Shown here one piece after another: positions 54,633 through 63,121 of a stretch of 64,000 bases of DNA. Below the pieces are notes generated by a model, which did no database searches, was not told where the DNA came from, and saw only the letters and a program-made list of their open reading frames with translations. Each line of letters opens with the position of its first letter. The stretch's first letter is position 1. This DNA is from JAZGGS01 sp963714405. Its GTDB lineage: Bacteria > Bacteroidota > Ignavibacteria > Ignavibacteriales > Ignavibacteriaceae. The translations under genes were made by a program, and so were the position numbers. The stretch spans positions 186,001-250,000 of the forward strand of contig CAVQOH010000002.1 in the NCBI GenBank assembly GCA_963714405.1, given 5' to 3'.

Positions 54633-55484
54633 ATGAAATCTGATAATGTGGATCAAGTTCTTGAGGATAATGTTAATAAGACAACAGGACTAATAGCAAT
54701 TCTTGAAAAGATCCAATCCAAATACAGTTACTTACCCGAGAAAGAACTAAAAGAAGTAGCAGAAAAAACCGGACGCTCACTCGTAGATATATACGGAATT
54801 GCAACATTTTATAGGTCCTTCAGCTTAAAACCAAGAGGTAAACATCTTATCTCAGTATGTTTAGGAACTGCTTGCCATGTGCGCGGTGGTCCTGCGATTG
54901 CCCGAGAACTTGAAAAGGAATTAGGAATAAAAGCAGGTGAAACAACCGAAAACAGAGAGTTCAGTATGGAAACAGTAAATTGTTTAGGTGCTTGTGCACT
55001 TGGACCTGTTGTAGTAGTTAACGGTCATTATTTCCCACAAGTGAAGGCCTCTTTAATCTCAGATATACTTAAGAAAACACGCGCAGGGCTTGATGTTGTA
55101 AAGATTGAGACTGACGAACGCATCTTCCCGGTTGAGGTAAGTTGTTCACGCTGTAATCATAGTTTAATGCATACAGATACTATAATTGATGGATACCCTG
55201 CCATTAGGGTTACAGTATCATTCGATAACAAACATGGCTGGCTGGCATTATCTTGTCTTTACGGAAGTCATACAGTTGTTTCACTTCATGAAATACCGCC
55301 CGGTACTATTGTGAATATTTTCTGCCCTCATTGTCATGCCGAACTCATTGGTGGTGCTAAATGTGGAATGTGTGGTGCACCAATGGTTCCTATGATTGTC
55401 CGCGGTGGTGGGGTAGTACAAATATGTGCACGCCGTGGTTGCAATGAACATATATTGGATGTGGGTGGGTCTACAATAGAATGA
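54633..55484 (+). CDS. NuoE/HoxE-like [2Fe-2S] subunit with C-terminal zinc-ribbon extension
   Basis: 283 residues. The first 155 are the thioredoxin-like NuoE fold with four cluster cysteines, C76-x4-C81 and C117-x3-C121 (SVCLGTACHVRGG, NCLGACALGP). Then a 125-residue extension, absent from ordinary NuoE, contains Cys 171, 174, 208, 231, 234, 244, 247, 265 and 270 (VSCSRC, FCPHCHAE, KCGMCGAP, ARRGC), so two zinc ribbons are plausible. The subunit should carry electrons between the NuoF module and others. It is followed after 38 bases by the NuoF-GltD fusion. Confidence 0.88.
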   Translation: MKSDNVDQVLEDNVNKTTGLIAILEKIQSKYSYLPEKELKEVAEKTGRSLVDIYGIATFYRSFSLKPRGKHLISVCLGTACHVRGGPAIARELEKELGIKAGETTENREFSMETVNCLGACALGPVVVVNGHYFPQVKASLISDILKKTRAGLDVVKIETDERIFPVEVSCSRCNHSLMHTDTIIDGYPAIRVTVSFDNKHGWLALSCLYGSHTVVSLHEIPPGTIVNIFCPHCHAELIGGAKCGMCGAPMVPMIVRGGGVVQICARRGCNEHILDVGGSTIE

Positions 55485-55522
55485 TTATTGTGCAGAAGCA
55501 TATTTTAAGAGGAGATTATTAG

Positions 55523-58500
55523 ATGAGAAAACATTCATCTGTTGAAGAATTCAGTAATTTTCGTCAACGCGTTCTAAGCGAAAAAGAGGTTAGGCCTGAC
55601 GAACCAATACTAGTTGTATGCACTGGTACTGGTGGGCAGGCCAGTGGTTCTAATGATATACTCAGAGTCATTAAACGATATATTATTGAACGCAGTATGG
55701 GGGAAAAAGTTAAAATTAGAGTTACTGGATGCCAGGGTTTTTGTGAAATGGATCCATTTATCTTAGTTGAACCCGGTCACCAGCTTTATCCTAAACTTAG
55801 TATGAAAGATGTTCCAAGAGTAGTTGAAGCAGCTGTTGGTGGATTTGTAGATGAAAGTTTGATTTACCAGGATCCAAAAATTCAAAAATATTATCATTGT
55901 CAAAAAGATATCCCATTTTTTAATAAGCAAACTCGTACAATTCTGGGTAATAATCAGAAACTGGATCCAATAAGAATCTTGAACTATATTGAACAGGATG
56001 GCTATGCGAGTCTGGAAAAGGTCTTAACAAAAGTTGATCCGGAATGGATTATAAAAGAAGTGCAGAAATCAGGCCTCAGGGGACGTGGAGGGGCAGGTTT
56101 CCCGACGGGTAAAAAGTGGGAATTAGCTCGGGCTTCCCGAAATGGAAATGGACAAAAATACATTGTCTGTAATTGTGATGAGGGCGATCCGGGCGCTTAT
56201 ATGGATAGAAGTCTCCTTGAAGGTAATCCGCATGCCATTATCGAAGGTATGATCATATCAGGTATTGCCATTGGTGCCACTAAAGGATTCATCTATGTCC
56301 GTAGCGAATACCCATTGGCAATCAAACATACGCTCATTGCGCTTAGACAAGCCGAAGATATGGGTGTTTTAGGAAAAAATATCTTGGGCACAGGTATAGA
56401 TCTCAATATTGAAATTATACGCGGAGCTGGAGCATTTGTATGCGGTGAAGAAACAGCCCTGATTAAATCTGTCGAGGGTTTTATGGGTGAACCACAACAG
56501 CGTCCACCCTATCCAATTGAAAAAGGGATTAGTGGAAAGCCTACCTGTATCAACAATGTGGAAACACTTGCTAATATACCAGTTATTATTAAGAATGGAG
56601 GAGAAGAGTATGCTAAGATAGGTGTTCCTGGAAATACTGGTACAAAAATATTTTCGCTTGTAGGTAAAATTAAAAATACTGGGCTTGTAGAGGTGCCTCT
56701 GGGCATCAAAATGAGCGAAGTTGTTTATGATATTGGTGGAGGTTCTGTAGGTAAAGCCAAAATCAAAGCCGTTCAGACAGGAGGACCTTCGGGTGGGTGT
56801 ATCCCGGCCAATATGTTTGATCTTCCTATTGATTACGACAGCCTTGCTAAAGCAGGATCGATAATGGGTTCAGGTGGAATGATTGTAATGGACGATAATA
56901 CTTGCATGGTTGATGTGGCTAAGTACTTTATGAAATTTCTAAAAGATGAATCTTGCGGGAAATGTTTCACCTGTCGTAAAGGTACGCAAAGGATGTATGA
57001 AATTCTCGAGGATATTTCTGTAGGAAAAGGGACACTTAAGGATCTCGTTCTTCTTGAGGAATTAGCTCTTGTTGTAAAGGATACTACGATGTGTGGTCTT
57101 GGGCAATCTGCTTCCAATCCGGTGCTTAGTACCTTGCGTTATTTCCGAAAGGAATATGAACGGCATATCATTGACAAAAAATGTGATGCTTTTGTATGCA
57201 CTGAACTTGTGGGGGCTCCATGTCATTCGGCATGCCCCGTAGGAACGGAAGCGTGGCGTTATGTTGCTCATATCGCGCGTGGTGAATTCGAAGAGGCTTA
57301 CGCTACTATACGCGAAGCTAATCCATTCCCTTCGGTATGCGCCCGTGTTTGTGATCATCAATGTGAAGAACGCTGCCGGCTGGGAACAAGTGGAAGTGAT
57401 CCTGTAGCTATAAGGGCTCTCAAACGTTTTGTAACAGATCGCATTGATCCATTAACTTACAATCCGGTAAGGAAAGCCAGCACAACTGAAGATTCACCTT
57501 CGGTAGCAGTCATTGGCTCAGGGCCGGCTGGCCTTACAGCAGCTCATTATCTTTCATTAAAAGGATATAAGGTTACTGTTTTTGAAGCTGAGGATGAACC
57601 TGGCGGTATGTTGTTCTGTGCTATTCCATCCTACCGGCTGCCGAAAGAGACAATAAAAAATGAAATAGCAGCACTTCTGGATGATAATATTACCGTGAAA
57701 TGCAATACTGCTCTTGGAAGTGAGTTTACTATAGACCAGTTATTTAACGAAGGATATAAATCTGTTTTACTGGCTATGGGTGCACATAAAAGCCGACCAC
57801 TCGGATTAGATAATGAAAATGTTAAAGGAGTATTTCCATCGATAGAGTTTCTTAAGGCATTTAATTTGCAAAATAAAGAACTTGCAAAAGGGCGAGTCGG
57901 TGTGATAGGGGGCGGTAATTCCGCTATTGATGCAGCACGTACGGCGCTCCGCCAGAAGGAAGTAGAAAGCGTCACAATTTTTTATCGTAGAACACGGGAA
58001 GAGATGCCTGCCTTTTCGGAGGAAATTGAAGCCGCCGACCAGGAAGGTATAAAAATTCAAACATTGGTATCACCCAAGAAAATAATTACCACTAGCGGTT
58101 ATTTTTCTGGTCTTGAATTTATTAGAAACGAATTGGGAGATACAGATTCTAGCGGTAGACGCCGGCCGGTTCACATTGAAGGTACTGAAAAAGTAATAGA
58201 GCTCGATACTCTAATCGTAGCAATTAGTGAGGACTCCGGAATCGACAGTATCGGTCCGGCTCGTTCCAGTAAAATTGAAGTGACGGATTGGAATACAGTA
58301 AAGGTTGATGGTAAAACATTGCAAACTAGCCGACCCGGAGTGTTTGCTGCAGGAGATGTAGTAACTGGTCCTAACACTGTTATCGAAGCCATAGCTGCGG
58401 GCAAGAAAACCGCTGTGATGATAGACCATTATTTAAGAGGTGAGCAATTAGATCAGCCAGCAGAACTTGAGTTGCCCCATGTCTACGTAGAACCGTTAGA

Positions 58501-58708
58501 GGTTGAAGATGTTGAAAAATCAGAAGTTGGGCGTGTTGAAACACCAAGGGCTTCTGTTGATTGGAGAAAAAGGAATTTTGCTGAGGTAGAAGTTTCGCTT
58601 TCAATTGAAGAAGCAATGTGCGAAGCCAAAAGATGTTTACGATGTGATCTTGAGTTCACTCAGCCACAAGAAATAGATGAACCACTGGTTATAGCAGGAG
58701 GAAATTAA
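55523..58708 (+). CDS. NuoF-GltD fusion: NAD(P)H/FMN/Fe-S/FAD flavoprotein
   Basis: 1061 residues in three parts. Residues about 15-125 are a thioredoxin-like domain that has only Cys33, 70 and 74; the second ligand is Gly38. About 130-560 are NuoF, with GRGGAGFPTGKKWE (NADH), CNCDEGDPGAYMDRS (FMN) and a 4Fe-4S site of Cys478, 481, 484 and 524. From about 565 is GltD-like: two-cluster CHSACPVGTEAW and CARVCDHQCEERC motifs, FAD site GSGPAGLTAAHY and NAD(P) site GGGNSAIDAARTAL. It could join NADH and NADPH or ferredoxin chemistry, as in bifurcating enzymes. Direct evidence of bifurcation cannot be had from sequence. Confidence 0.9.
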   Translation: MRKHSSVEEFSNFRQRVLSEKEVRPDEPILVVCTGTGGQASGSNDILRVIKRYIIERSMGEKVKIRVTGCQGFCEMDPFILVEPGHQLYPKLSMKDVPRVVEAAVGGFVDESLIYQDPKIQKYYHCQKDIPFFNKQTRTILGNNQKLDPIRILNYIEQDGYASLEKVLTKVDPEWIIKEVQKSGLRGRGGAGFPTGKKWELARASRNGNGQKYIVCNCDEGDPGAYMDRSLLEGNPHAIIEGMIISGIAIGATKGFIYVRSEYPLAIKHTLIALRQAEDMGVLGKNILGTGIDLNIEIIRGAGAFVCGEETALIKSVEGFMGEPQQRPPYPIEKGISGKPTCINNVETLANIPVIIKNGGEEYAKIGVPGNTGTKIFSLVGKIKNTGLVEVPLGIKMSEVVYDIGGGSVGKAKIKAVQTGGPSGGCIPANMFDLPIDYDSLAKAGSIMGSGGMIVMDDNTCMVDVAKYFMKFLKDESCGKCFTCRKGTQRMYEILEDISVGKGTLKDLVLLEELALVVKDTTMCGLGQSASNPVLSTLRYFRKEYERHIIDKKCDAFVCTELVGAPCHSACPVGTEAWRYVAHIARGEFEEAYATIREANPFPSVCARVCDHQCEERCRLGTSGSDPVAIRALKRFVTDRIDPLTYNPVRKASTTEDSPSVAVIGSGPAGLTAAHYLSLKGYKVTVFEAEDEPGGMLFCAIPSYRLPKETIKNEIAALLDDNITVKCNTALGSEFTIDQLFNEGYKSVLLAMGAHKSRPLGLDNENVKGVFPSIEFLKAFNLQNKELAKGRVGVIGGGNSAIDAARTALRQKEVESVTIFYRRTREEMPAFSEEIEAADQEGIKIQTLVSPKKIITTSGYFSGLEFIRNELGDTDSSGRRRPVHIEGTEKVIELDTLIVAISEDSGIDSIGPARSSKIEVTDWNTVKVDGKTLQTSRPGVFAAGDVVTGPNTVIEAIAAGKKTAVMIDHYLRGEQLDQPAELELPHVYVEPLEVEDVEKSEVGRVETPRASVDWRKRNFAEVEVSLSIEEAMCEAKRCLRCDLEFTQPQEIDEPLVIAGGN

Positions 58709-58709
58709 G

Positions 58710-59387
58710 ATGATTTCATTTACCTTAAACGGACTTGATGTATCTGTTGAAGAAGGTACCACGTTGTTGGAAGCCGCTAAGTTTTATGGCTTTCCTATTC
58801 CTACACTATGTCATATGGAGGGCCTTTCTCCTTATGGCGCTTGCCGTCTTTGTGTGGTTGAGGTTGGTAAAGAGCCCAATAGCAAGTTGGTTACTTCCTG
58901 CACATATCGGGTGGAAGAAGGTTTGTACGCAAGAACAGCCACTACAAGAGTGCTTAGAGCAAGAAAGATGATACTTGAACTATTGCTGGCATCTTGTCCT
59001 CAATCAAAGGTTATTCAGGACCTTGCGGCGGCACATCAAATCCGTCAGCAGCGATTCAGACAGGAGCATGAAGACTGTATTCTATGTGGACTATGTGTAC
59101 GGATGTGTGAAGAACAAATGATGGCAAAGGCTATTGGGTTCAGTGGACGAGGTGAAAACAGAAGTCTGGGAACACCATTCAATATTAAATCGGAACAATG
59201 CCGTCTTTGCGGTGGTTGTATATATGTCTGTCCAGCCTGTCAGCTAAGATGTACTTATACAGATCCAGATAAAGCAATTTGTGGAGGTTGCGTAAATCTC
59301 AGTCCGCCCTGCGTGGAAAAAGAACAATTTAATGATATGATGTGCTACATGGAACCCTGTGTCGCATGTGAGATAAAGAAAGACTAA
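58710..59387 (+). CDS. HoxU/NuoG N-terminal-like ferredoxin subunit
   Basis: 225 residues. A plant-type [2Fe-2S] domain has Cys34, 45, 48 and 64 (PTLCHMEGLSPYGACRLC). Two 4Fe-4S sites follow: Cys123, 126, 129, 133 (DCILCGLCVRMC) and Cys164, 167, 170, 174 (QCRLCGGCIYVC). The Cys-rich tail has Cys 177, 181, 191, 194, 201, 212, 217 and 220. The NuoG His/Cys cluster (HPLDCPxC) is missing; LLASCPQSK stands there. Its start is just after the NuoF-GltD stop, after GGAGG. It is the electron-wire subunit of the proposed complex and has no catalytic hydrogenase or molybdenum domain. Confidence 0.9.
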   Translation: MISFTLNGLDVSVEEGTTLLEAAKFYGFPIPTLCHMEGLSPYGACRLCVVEVGKEPNSKLVTSCTYRVEEGLYARTATTRVLRARKMILELLLASCPQSKVIQDLAAAHQIRQQRFRQEHEDCILCGLCVRMCEEQMMAKAIGFSGRGENRSLGTPFNIKSEQCRLCGGCIYVCPACQLRCTYTDPDKAICGGCVNLSPPCVEKEQFNDMMCYMEPCVACEIKKD

Positions 59388-59409
59388 AAAAATAACGGAG
59401 GAAAATAGA

Positions 59410-60999
59410 ATGACAATGACACTATCGAGAGTTAACTCTTCAGCCGCAACTTTAACAAAAAACAGGACTGAAGAATCGGTAACACCAGCATCGGGAATGT
59501 GTGTAACCTGTGTTGATGGATGTATCGGAATGTGCGAGATAGGAAAATCTGCCTATAGGGGTCATGAAGTAATTTATCCGCAGCCGTTTGGAGTTATTAC
59601 AACAGCATCAGAAAAAATCTATCCTGTTGATTACTCACATTTCAATATTATGGGTACCGCCGTGGGTGCGCATGGTATTGAAGCTGATAGCGATAAAGCT
59701 ATCTTTCCAGCTGTAAATATTGAAGTTGCTTTCGGGCATGATAAGAGATTGAAATTCCGCTATCCGTGGATTATACCAGGTATCGGTTCAACTAATATTG
59801 CTAAGAACAATTGGGAAGGATTGGCTATTGGTTCTGCTCTGGCTGGAACCGGTTTAACAATCGGGGAAAACGTTGTCGGTATGGATCAGGAATCTGTAAT
59901 TAAAGATGGTAAAATACTAGATACAGTTGATCTCAAACGGCGGGTAAAACTTTATAAAGATTACCAGCGAGACGGCTATGGAGCAATTATTGTGCAAGCT
60001 AATGTTGAAGATACTCGTCTGGGTGTTCAGGAGTACGCAATTGAAAAGTTAGGGGCTGAATGTGTTGAACTCAAGTGGGGGCAGGGAGCTAAAAATATCG
60101 GTGGCGAGGTTAAAATTGGAGATCTAAAAAAAGCCCAATTGCTCTATGAGCGAGGATATGTTGTTTTGCCAAATCCTACGGATCCAAATGTTATTAAGGC
60201 TTTTGAACGTGGTGCATTTAAGGAATTTGAACGTCATTCTCGTATTGGCATGGTTACCGAAGAGTCGTTTGCACAGCGAGTAGAAGAGTTACGTAAAGCC
60301 GGTGCAAAATATGTTTTCTTAAAAACAGGCGCATATAGACCTGCCGATTTGGCGCGGGCAATTAAGTTCTCATCAAAGTATAAAATTGATTTATTAACGG
60401 TTGACGGAGCGGGAGGTGGAACCGGAATGAGTCCCTGGCGGATGATGAATGAATGGGGTATGCCTCCGGTTGAACTGCATTCTCTTCTTTACGATTACGC
60501 TAAGCGTCTTTCTGATCATGGTAAGTATATCCCTGCTCTAGCACTAGCCGGAGGTTTTACATTTGAAGATCAAATTTTTAAGGGTCTTGCCATGGGTGCA
60601 CCATTTGTGAAACTGATCGGTATGGCTCGCAGCCCCATTGCTGCAGCGATGGTAGGAAAAACTATAGGCAGATCTATTGATGAAAATCAGGTTCCTGTAT
60701 ATGTAGAACGGTTTGGAAATACGAAAGATGAAATTTTTGTAACAGCAGCCGATCTTCGTGTTGAGTTGGGTGATGAAGAATTTGAAAAGATTCCTACCGG
60801 CGCACTCGGACTCTATACATATTATGAGCGACTGGCACAAGGACTGCGGCAGCTTATGTGCGGCAGCCGTAAATTTTCTCTTGAGCACATATCTAGAGAT
60901 GACATTACCTCACTTACTCACGAGGCGGAAGAGATAAGCGGAATAAAATATATTACAGATTTAGACAAAGAAGAGGTCGAAGATATTCTTAAAAATTAA
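59410..60999 (+). CDS. GltB-like FMN glutamate synthase domain protein without glutaminase domain
   Basis: 529 residues covering the FMN-binding synthase domain of GltB (FQQRVEELRKAGAKYVFLKT-like region, LLTVDGAGGGTGMSPWRMMNEWG and ALAGGFTFEDQIFKGLAMGA). The N-terminal glutaminase and C-terminal GXGXG domains of normal GltB are absent. An N-terminal C-x2-C-x3-C-x3-C motif (Cys31, 34, 38, 42) could hold a 4Fe-4S cluster. The usual GltB 3Fe-4S motif is not seen. The gene follows with a strong GGAGG and ends the operon. It may reduce 2-oxoglutarate with ammonia from another source, or another substrate. Confidence 0.85.
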   Translation: MTMTLSRVNSSAATLTKNRTEESVTPASGMCVTCVDGCIGMCEIGKSAYRGHEVIYPQPFGVITTASEKIYPVDYSHFNIMGTAVGAHGIEADSDKAIFPAVNIEVAFGHDKRLKFRYPWIIPGIGSTNIAKNNWEGLAIGSALAGTGLTIGENVVGMDQESVIKDGKILDTVDLKRRVKLYKDYQRDGYGAIIVQANVEDTRLGVQEYAIEKLGAECVELKWGQGAKNIGGEVKIGDLKKAQLLYERGYVVLPNPTDPNVIKAFERGAFKEFERHSRIGMVTEESFAQRVEELRKAGAKYVFLKTGAYRPADLARAIKFSSKYKIDLLTVDGAGGGTGMSPWRMMNEWGMPPVELHSLLYDYAKRLSDHGKYIPALALAGGFTFEDQIFKGLAMGAPFVKLIGMARSPIAAAMVGKTIGRSIDENQVPVYVERFGNTKDEIFVTAADLRVELGDEEFEKIPTGALGLYTYYERLAQGLRQLMCGSRKFSLEHISRDDITSLTHEAEEISGIKYITDLDKEEVEDILKN

Positions 61000-61212
61000 A
61001 TATATATATGTAGATAACAAGTAAGTTCAGTAAAAAAGCGAAGGGATCAAACTAATATAAAATTTCTTGGCCATAGATTCTGCTCTTAGATAAATGAGAA
61101 TTAAGGGAAGAACATAAAAGAAAGTGAGATTTGAATCGATCCCACTTAGCTATGTTGAGTAGGATTTTCCTGATTAAATTTGTTTCCATTAATTAAAAAT
61201 AAAAGGGTTTTA

Positions 61213-61935
61213 ATGAAAAATATATTTCTGTTTACAATAGCATTTGCCGTATTAGCTTGCAGCCAATCATTTACTCAGGATGAGGAGCACTCTTCAGAAA
61301 TTAACAGCTCTATTCGGGAGCTTTCAGAATTTCACGAAGTAATCTACCCAATCTGGCATACGGCTTATCCGGAAAAAGATATTGCGATGCTAAAGGATAT
61401 GTTATCAGAAGTTAATGATGGAGCGGAGAAAATCTATTCAGCCGAATTGCCTGGGATTTTGCGGGATAAAAAGGAGGAGTGGGATGAAGGAGTTAATAAG
61501 TTTCGCTCTTCTGTTGATCGATACAATGCAGCAGCGGAAGGAAATGAAGAAGATTTGTTAAGCTCCGCTGAAGAACTTCACTCAAATTTTGAAATGCTTG
61601 TTCGAATAATCAGACCTGTAACAAAGGAGGTTGATGAATTTCATAAGGTGCTCTATATGATCTACCATCATTACTGGCCTAACAAAGATCATGAAGAGTT
61701 TAGCCAAGCTGTCGATGATCTTCAACTTCGTGCGGAAGAATTAAATAATTGTGTGTTGCCGAATTGGATTACTGAAAAAACTGAAATAATAAAGGAGCAA
61801 TCACAAAAACTTTTTAGTTCGACCAACACACTAAAAGAATTAATAGGTAGTAGTGCAGATGATTCTGAAATAGATAATGCTATAGAAAATGTACATAATG
61901 ATTATATGGCTCTTGAAGCTTTATTTGATGATTAA
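61213..61935 (+). CDS. Secreted or lipid-anchored helical protein with duplicated His motif
   Basis: 240 residues from ATG 61213. The signal ends LACSQSFTQ, a possible lipobox with Cys16. The mature part is all-helical and made of two repeats of about 93 residues. The first has FHEVIYPIWHTAYPEKD (His41, His49) and the second FHKVLYMIYHHYWPNKD (His134, His142), both FHxVxYxIxH. The invariant histidines eight residues apart on a helix suggest a metal or heme site. I do not recognise the family. It stands 213 bases after the operon, so it may have its own promoter. Confidence 0.72.
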   Translation: MKNIFLFTIAFAVLACSQSFTQDEEHSSEINSSIRELSEFHEVIYPIWHTAYPEKDIAMLKDMLSEVNDGAEKIYSAELPGILRDKKEEWDEGVNKFRSSVDRYNAAAEGNEEDLLSSAEELHSNFEMLVRIIRPVTKEVDEFHKVLYMIYHHYWPNKDHEEFSQAVDDLQLRAEELNNCVLPNWITEKTEIIKEQSQKLFSSTNTLKELIGSSADDSEIDNAIENVHNDYMALEALFDD

Positions 61936-62236
61936 AAATTAAATGAGTTTATCCTAATTCAAATAATGATCTTATATAAAAGCCTAAGATATTATGCGAG
62001 CAACAAGATGATTTTACTAAGAAAACACCAAAATCTGGATTTCAAATCCCTAATACCTACATATATAGACAGGAGCTTTTTACTATATAATATGCTCTGT
62101 ATTTACTTCTTCATAATTCTTTAGGAAACCGTTGAAAGTAAACTCTTTATAAAAAATACAAGGTTTAAGCATCCTGTTATTATTAAAATGAAAGGGCTTG
62201 AAAATAAGGCGATAATATTAAAACCAGAGCAGAATA
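61936..62236. other. Intergenic region with no recognisable feature
   Basis: AT-rich, stops in all frames, no hairpin of note. Only the likely leader of the small zinc-ribbon gene is at its end. Confidence 0.5.
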
Positions 62237-62446
62237 TTGGAACAAGATGACACCAATAAAATCCATTCTGTAGCATCAAGCTGCCCACACTGCGGTAATA
62301 AGCTAACTCCCTGGGAGCAGGTACTTTTAGCCACAGACCGAATTCTCATTTGTAAGAAATGTTGGTACACAATCATCTTTGATATTTATGGTGATAGAAA
62401 TCAAAATTTACCTGATGCCGACAAAATAAAAAATAAGGAAGATTAA
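62237..62446 (+). CDS. Small zinc-ribbon-like protein
   Basis: 69 residues with SSCPHCGNKLTPWEQ (Cys16, Cys19) and ILICKKCWYTIIF (Cys39, Cys42), a compact C-x2-C...C-x2-C zinc ribbon. It starts at TTG 62237 without a clear Shine-Dalgarno, so the start is unsure. It is the last gene before the third tRNA-end repeat and thus inside the island. Function unknown. Confidence 0.5.
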   Translation: MEQDDTNKIHSVASSCPHCGNKLTPWEQVLLATDRILICKKCWYTIIFDIYGDRNQNLPDADKIKNKED

Positions 62447-62667
62447 ATTGGGAATTAAAATGAATAGAAAACTTAACTCCAGCATATTTGTTTTTGCTTT
62501 AATTTTGTAGAGATAAATAAGAAGGTGTTGATGATGTAACCAACTAATTAGATTTATCTAAGGCAAGGAGCACTCCTTTCACTAATTAATTGTACCAAAA
62601 TGGAACCCAACACCAAACTTCCTTTAATTATACTATAAAATCAACACTTTTTAGATATCGAAAACAG

Positions 62668-62684
62668 TCCCTGACTCTCCGCAA
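62668..62684 (+). repeat. att-like repeat copy 3, right end of the tRNA-Ser island
   Basis: TCCCTGACTCTCCGCAA is identical to the tRNA-Ser 3' end and its next three bases (49770-49786). It lies 12.9 kb from the tRNA and is followed by a terminator hairpin, as would be expected for the original tRNA downstream region. Confidence 0.75.
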
Positions 62685-62694
62685 AAGTTTTTTC

Positions 62695-62735
62695 AAATGC
62701 GAGAATTGCGATTTTAAGCAGTTTTCGCATTTTTT
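62695..62735 (+). terminator. Hairpin terminator after att-like repeat copy 3
   Basis: AAATGCGA (62695-62702) and TCGCATTT (62725-62732) form an eight-base stem with a 22-base loop, followed by more T. It may be the original terminator of tRNA-Ser before the insertion. Confidence 0.6.
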
Positions 62736-62853
62736 GTTCCTATTGATACACTCAAATACCCCTCCCGAAATCTAAAGTGGAACCTTTTTGGAATCCTTTT
62801 GCTACTAGCAACTAATATTGAAGATCTGATAAAACTTACAATTAGCTGATAGT

Positions 62854-62994
62854 TTAAACTGTTTCAGCCTTTTTTAATTTCTTATTCGAAATAATAATAA
62901 ATATGAAACCTAAGGCACCAGCGATTAGCAATCCAAAGTCTTTACAGATCGAAAGATGAATAGTAGTACTAAGCCCAATGACTAACCAGACCAA
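62854..62994 (-). CDS. Possible small membrane protein or gene fragment
   Basis: The minus-strand frame stopping at 62854 is open back to 63078 and encodes two hydrophobic stretches (LLIISLVWLVIGLSTTIHLS and FGLLIAGALGFIFIII) with a basic tail (SNKKLKKAETV). No ATG is in frame; a TTG at 62994 is the nearest start. The pattern is that of a small two-helix protein, or the remains of one. The rest of 62447-63121 has only the repeat and terminator listed above. Confidence 0.3.
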   Translation of the reverse strand: MVWLVIGLSTTIHLSICKDFGLLIAGALGFIFIIISNKKLKKAETV

Positions 62995-63121
62995 AGATAT
63001 TATTAATAAGCCACTCGATATTTTTTTGCAAGGAAAGGAGCGAGCATTCCTAGAAGGTAAAGGTTTATGGAAAGAAAGTTATACAGAGCTAATACTTTCC
63101 CCACAATAACTTAGCATCTAA

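Noticed and set aside
57062..58616. Several minus-strand frames of 70-115 codons under the NuoF-GltD gene
   Set aside because: They are shadows of the well-supported plus-strand gene and show no domain signal.
61062..61078. Sigma-54-like site before the His-motif lipoprotein
   Set aside because: The GG and GC elements (TTGGCCATAGATTCTGCT) are 11 rather than 10 bases apart, which breaks the strict -24/-12 spacing.
49784..62684. Integrase, transposase or CRISPR within the island
   Set aside because: I looked for recombinase motifs, insertion-sequence ends and spaced repeats on both strands and found none.
62590..62775. 61-residue reading frame over the third tRNA-end repeat
   Set aside because: It has low-complexity translation and overlaps the att-like repeat and the terminator; it has no Shine-Dalgarno and no family match.
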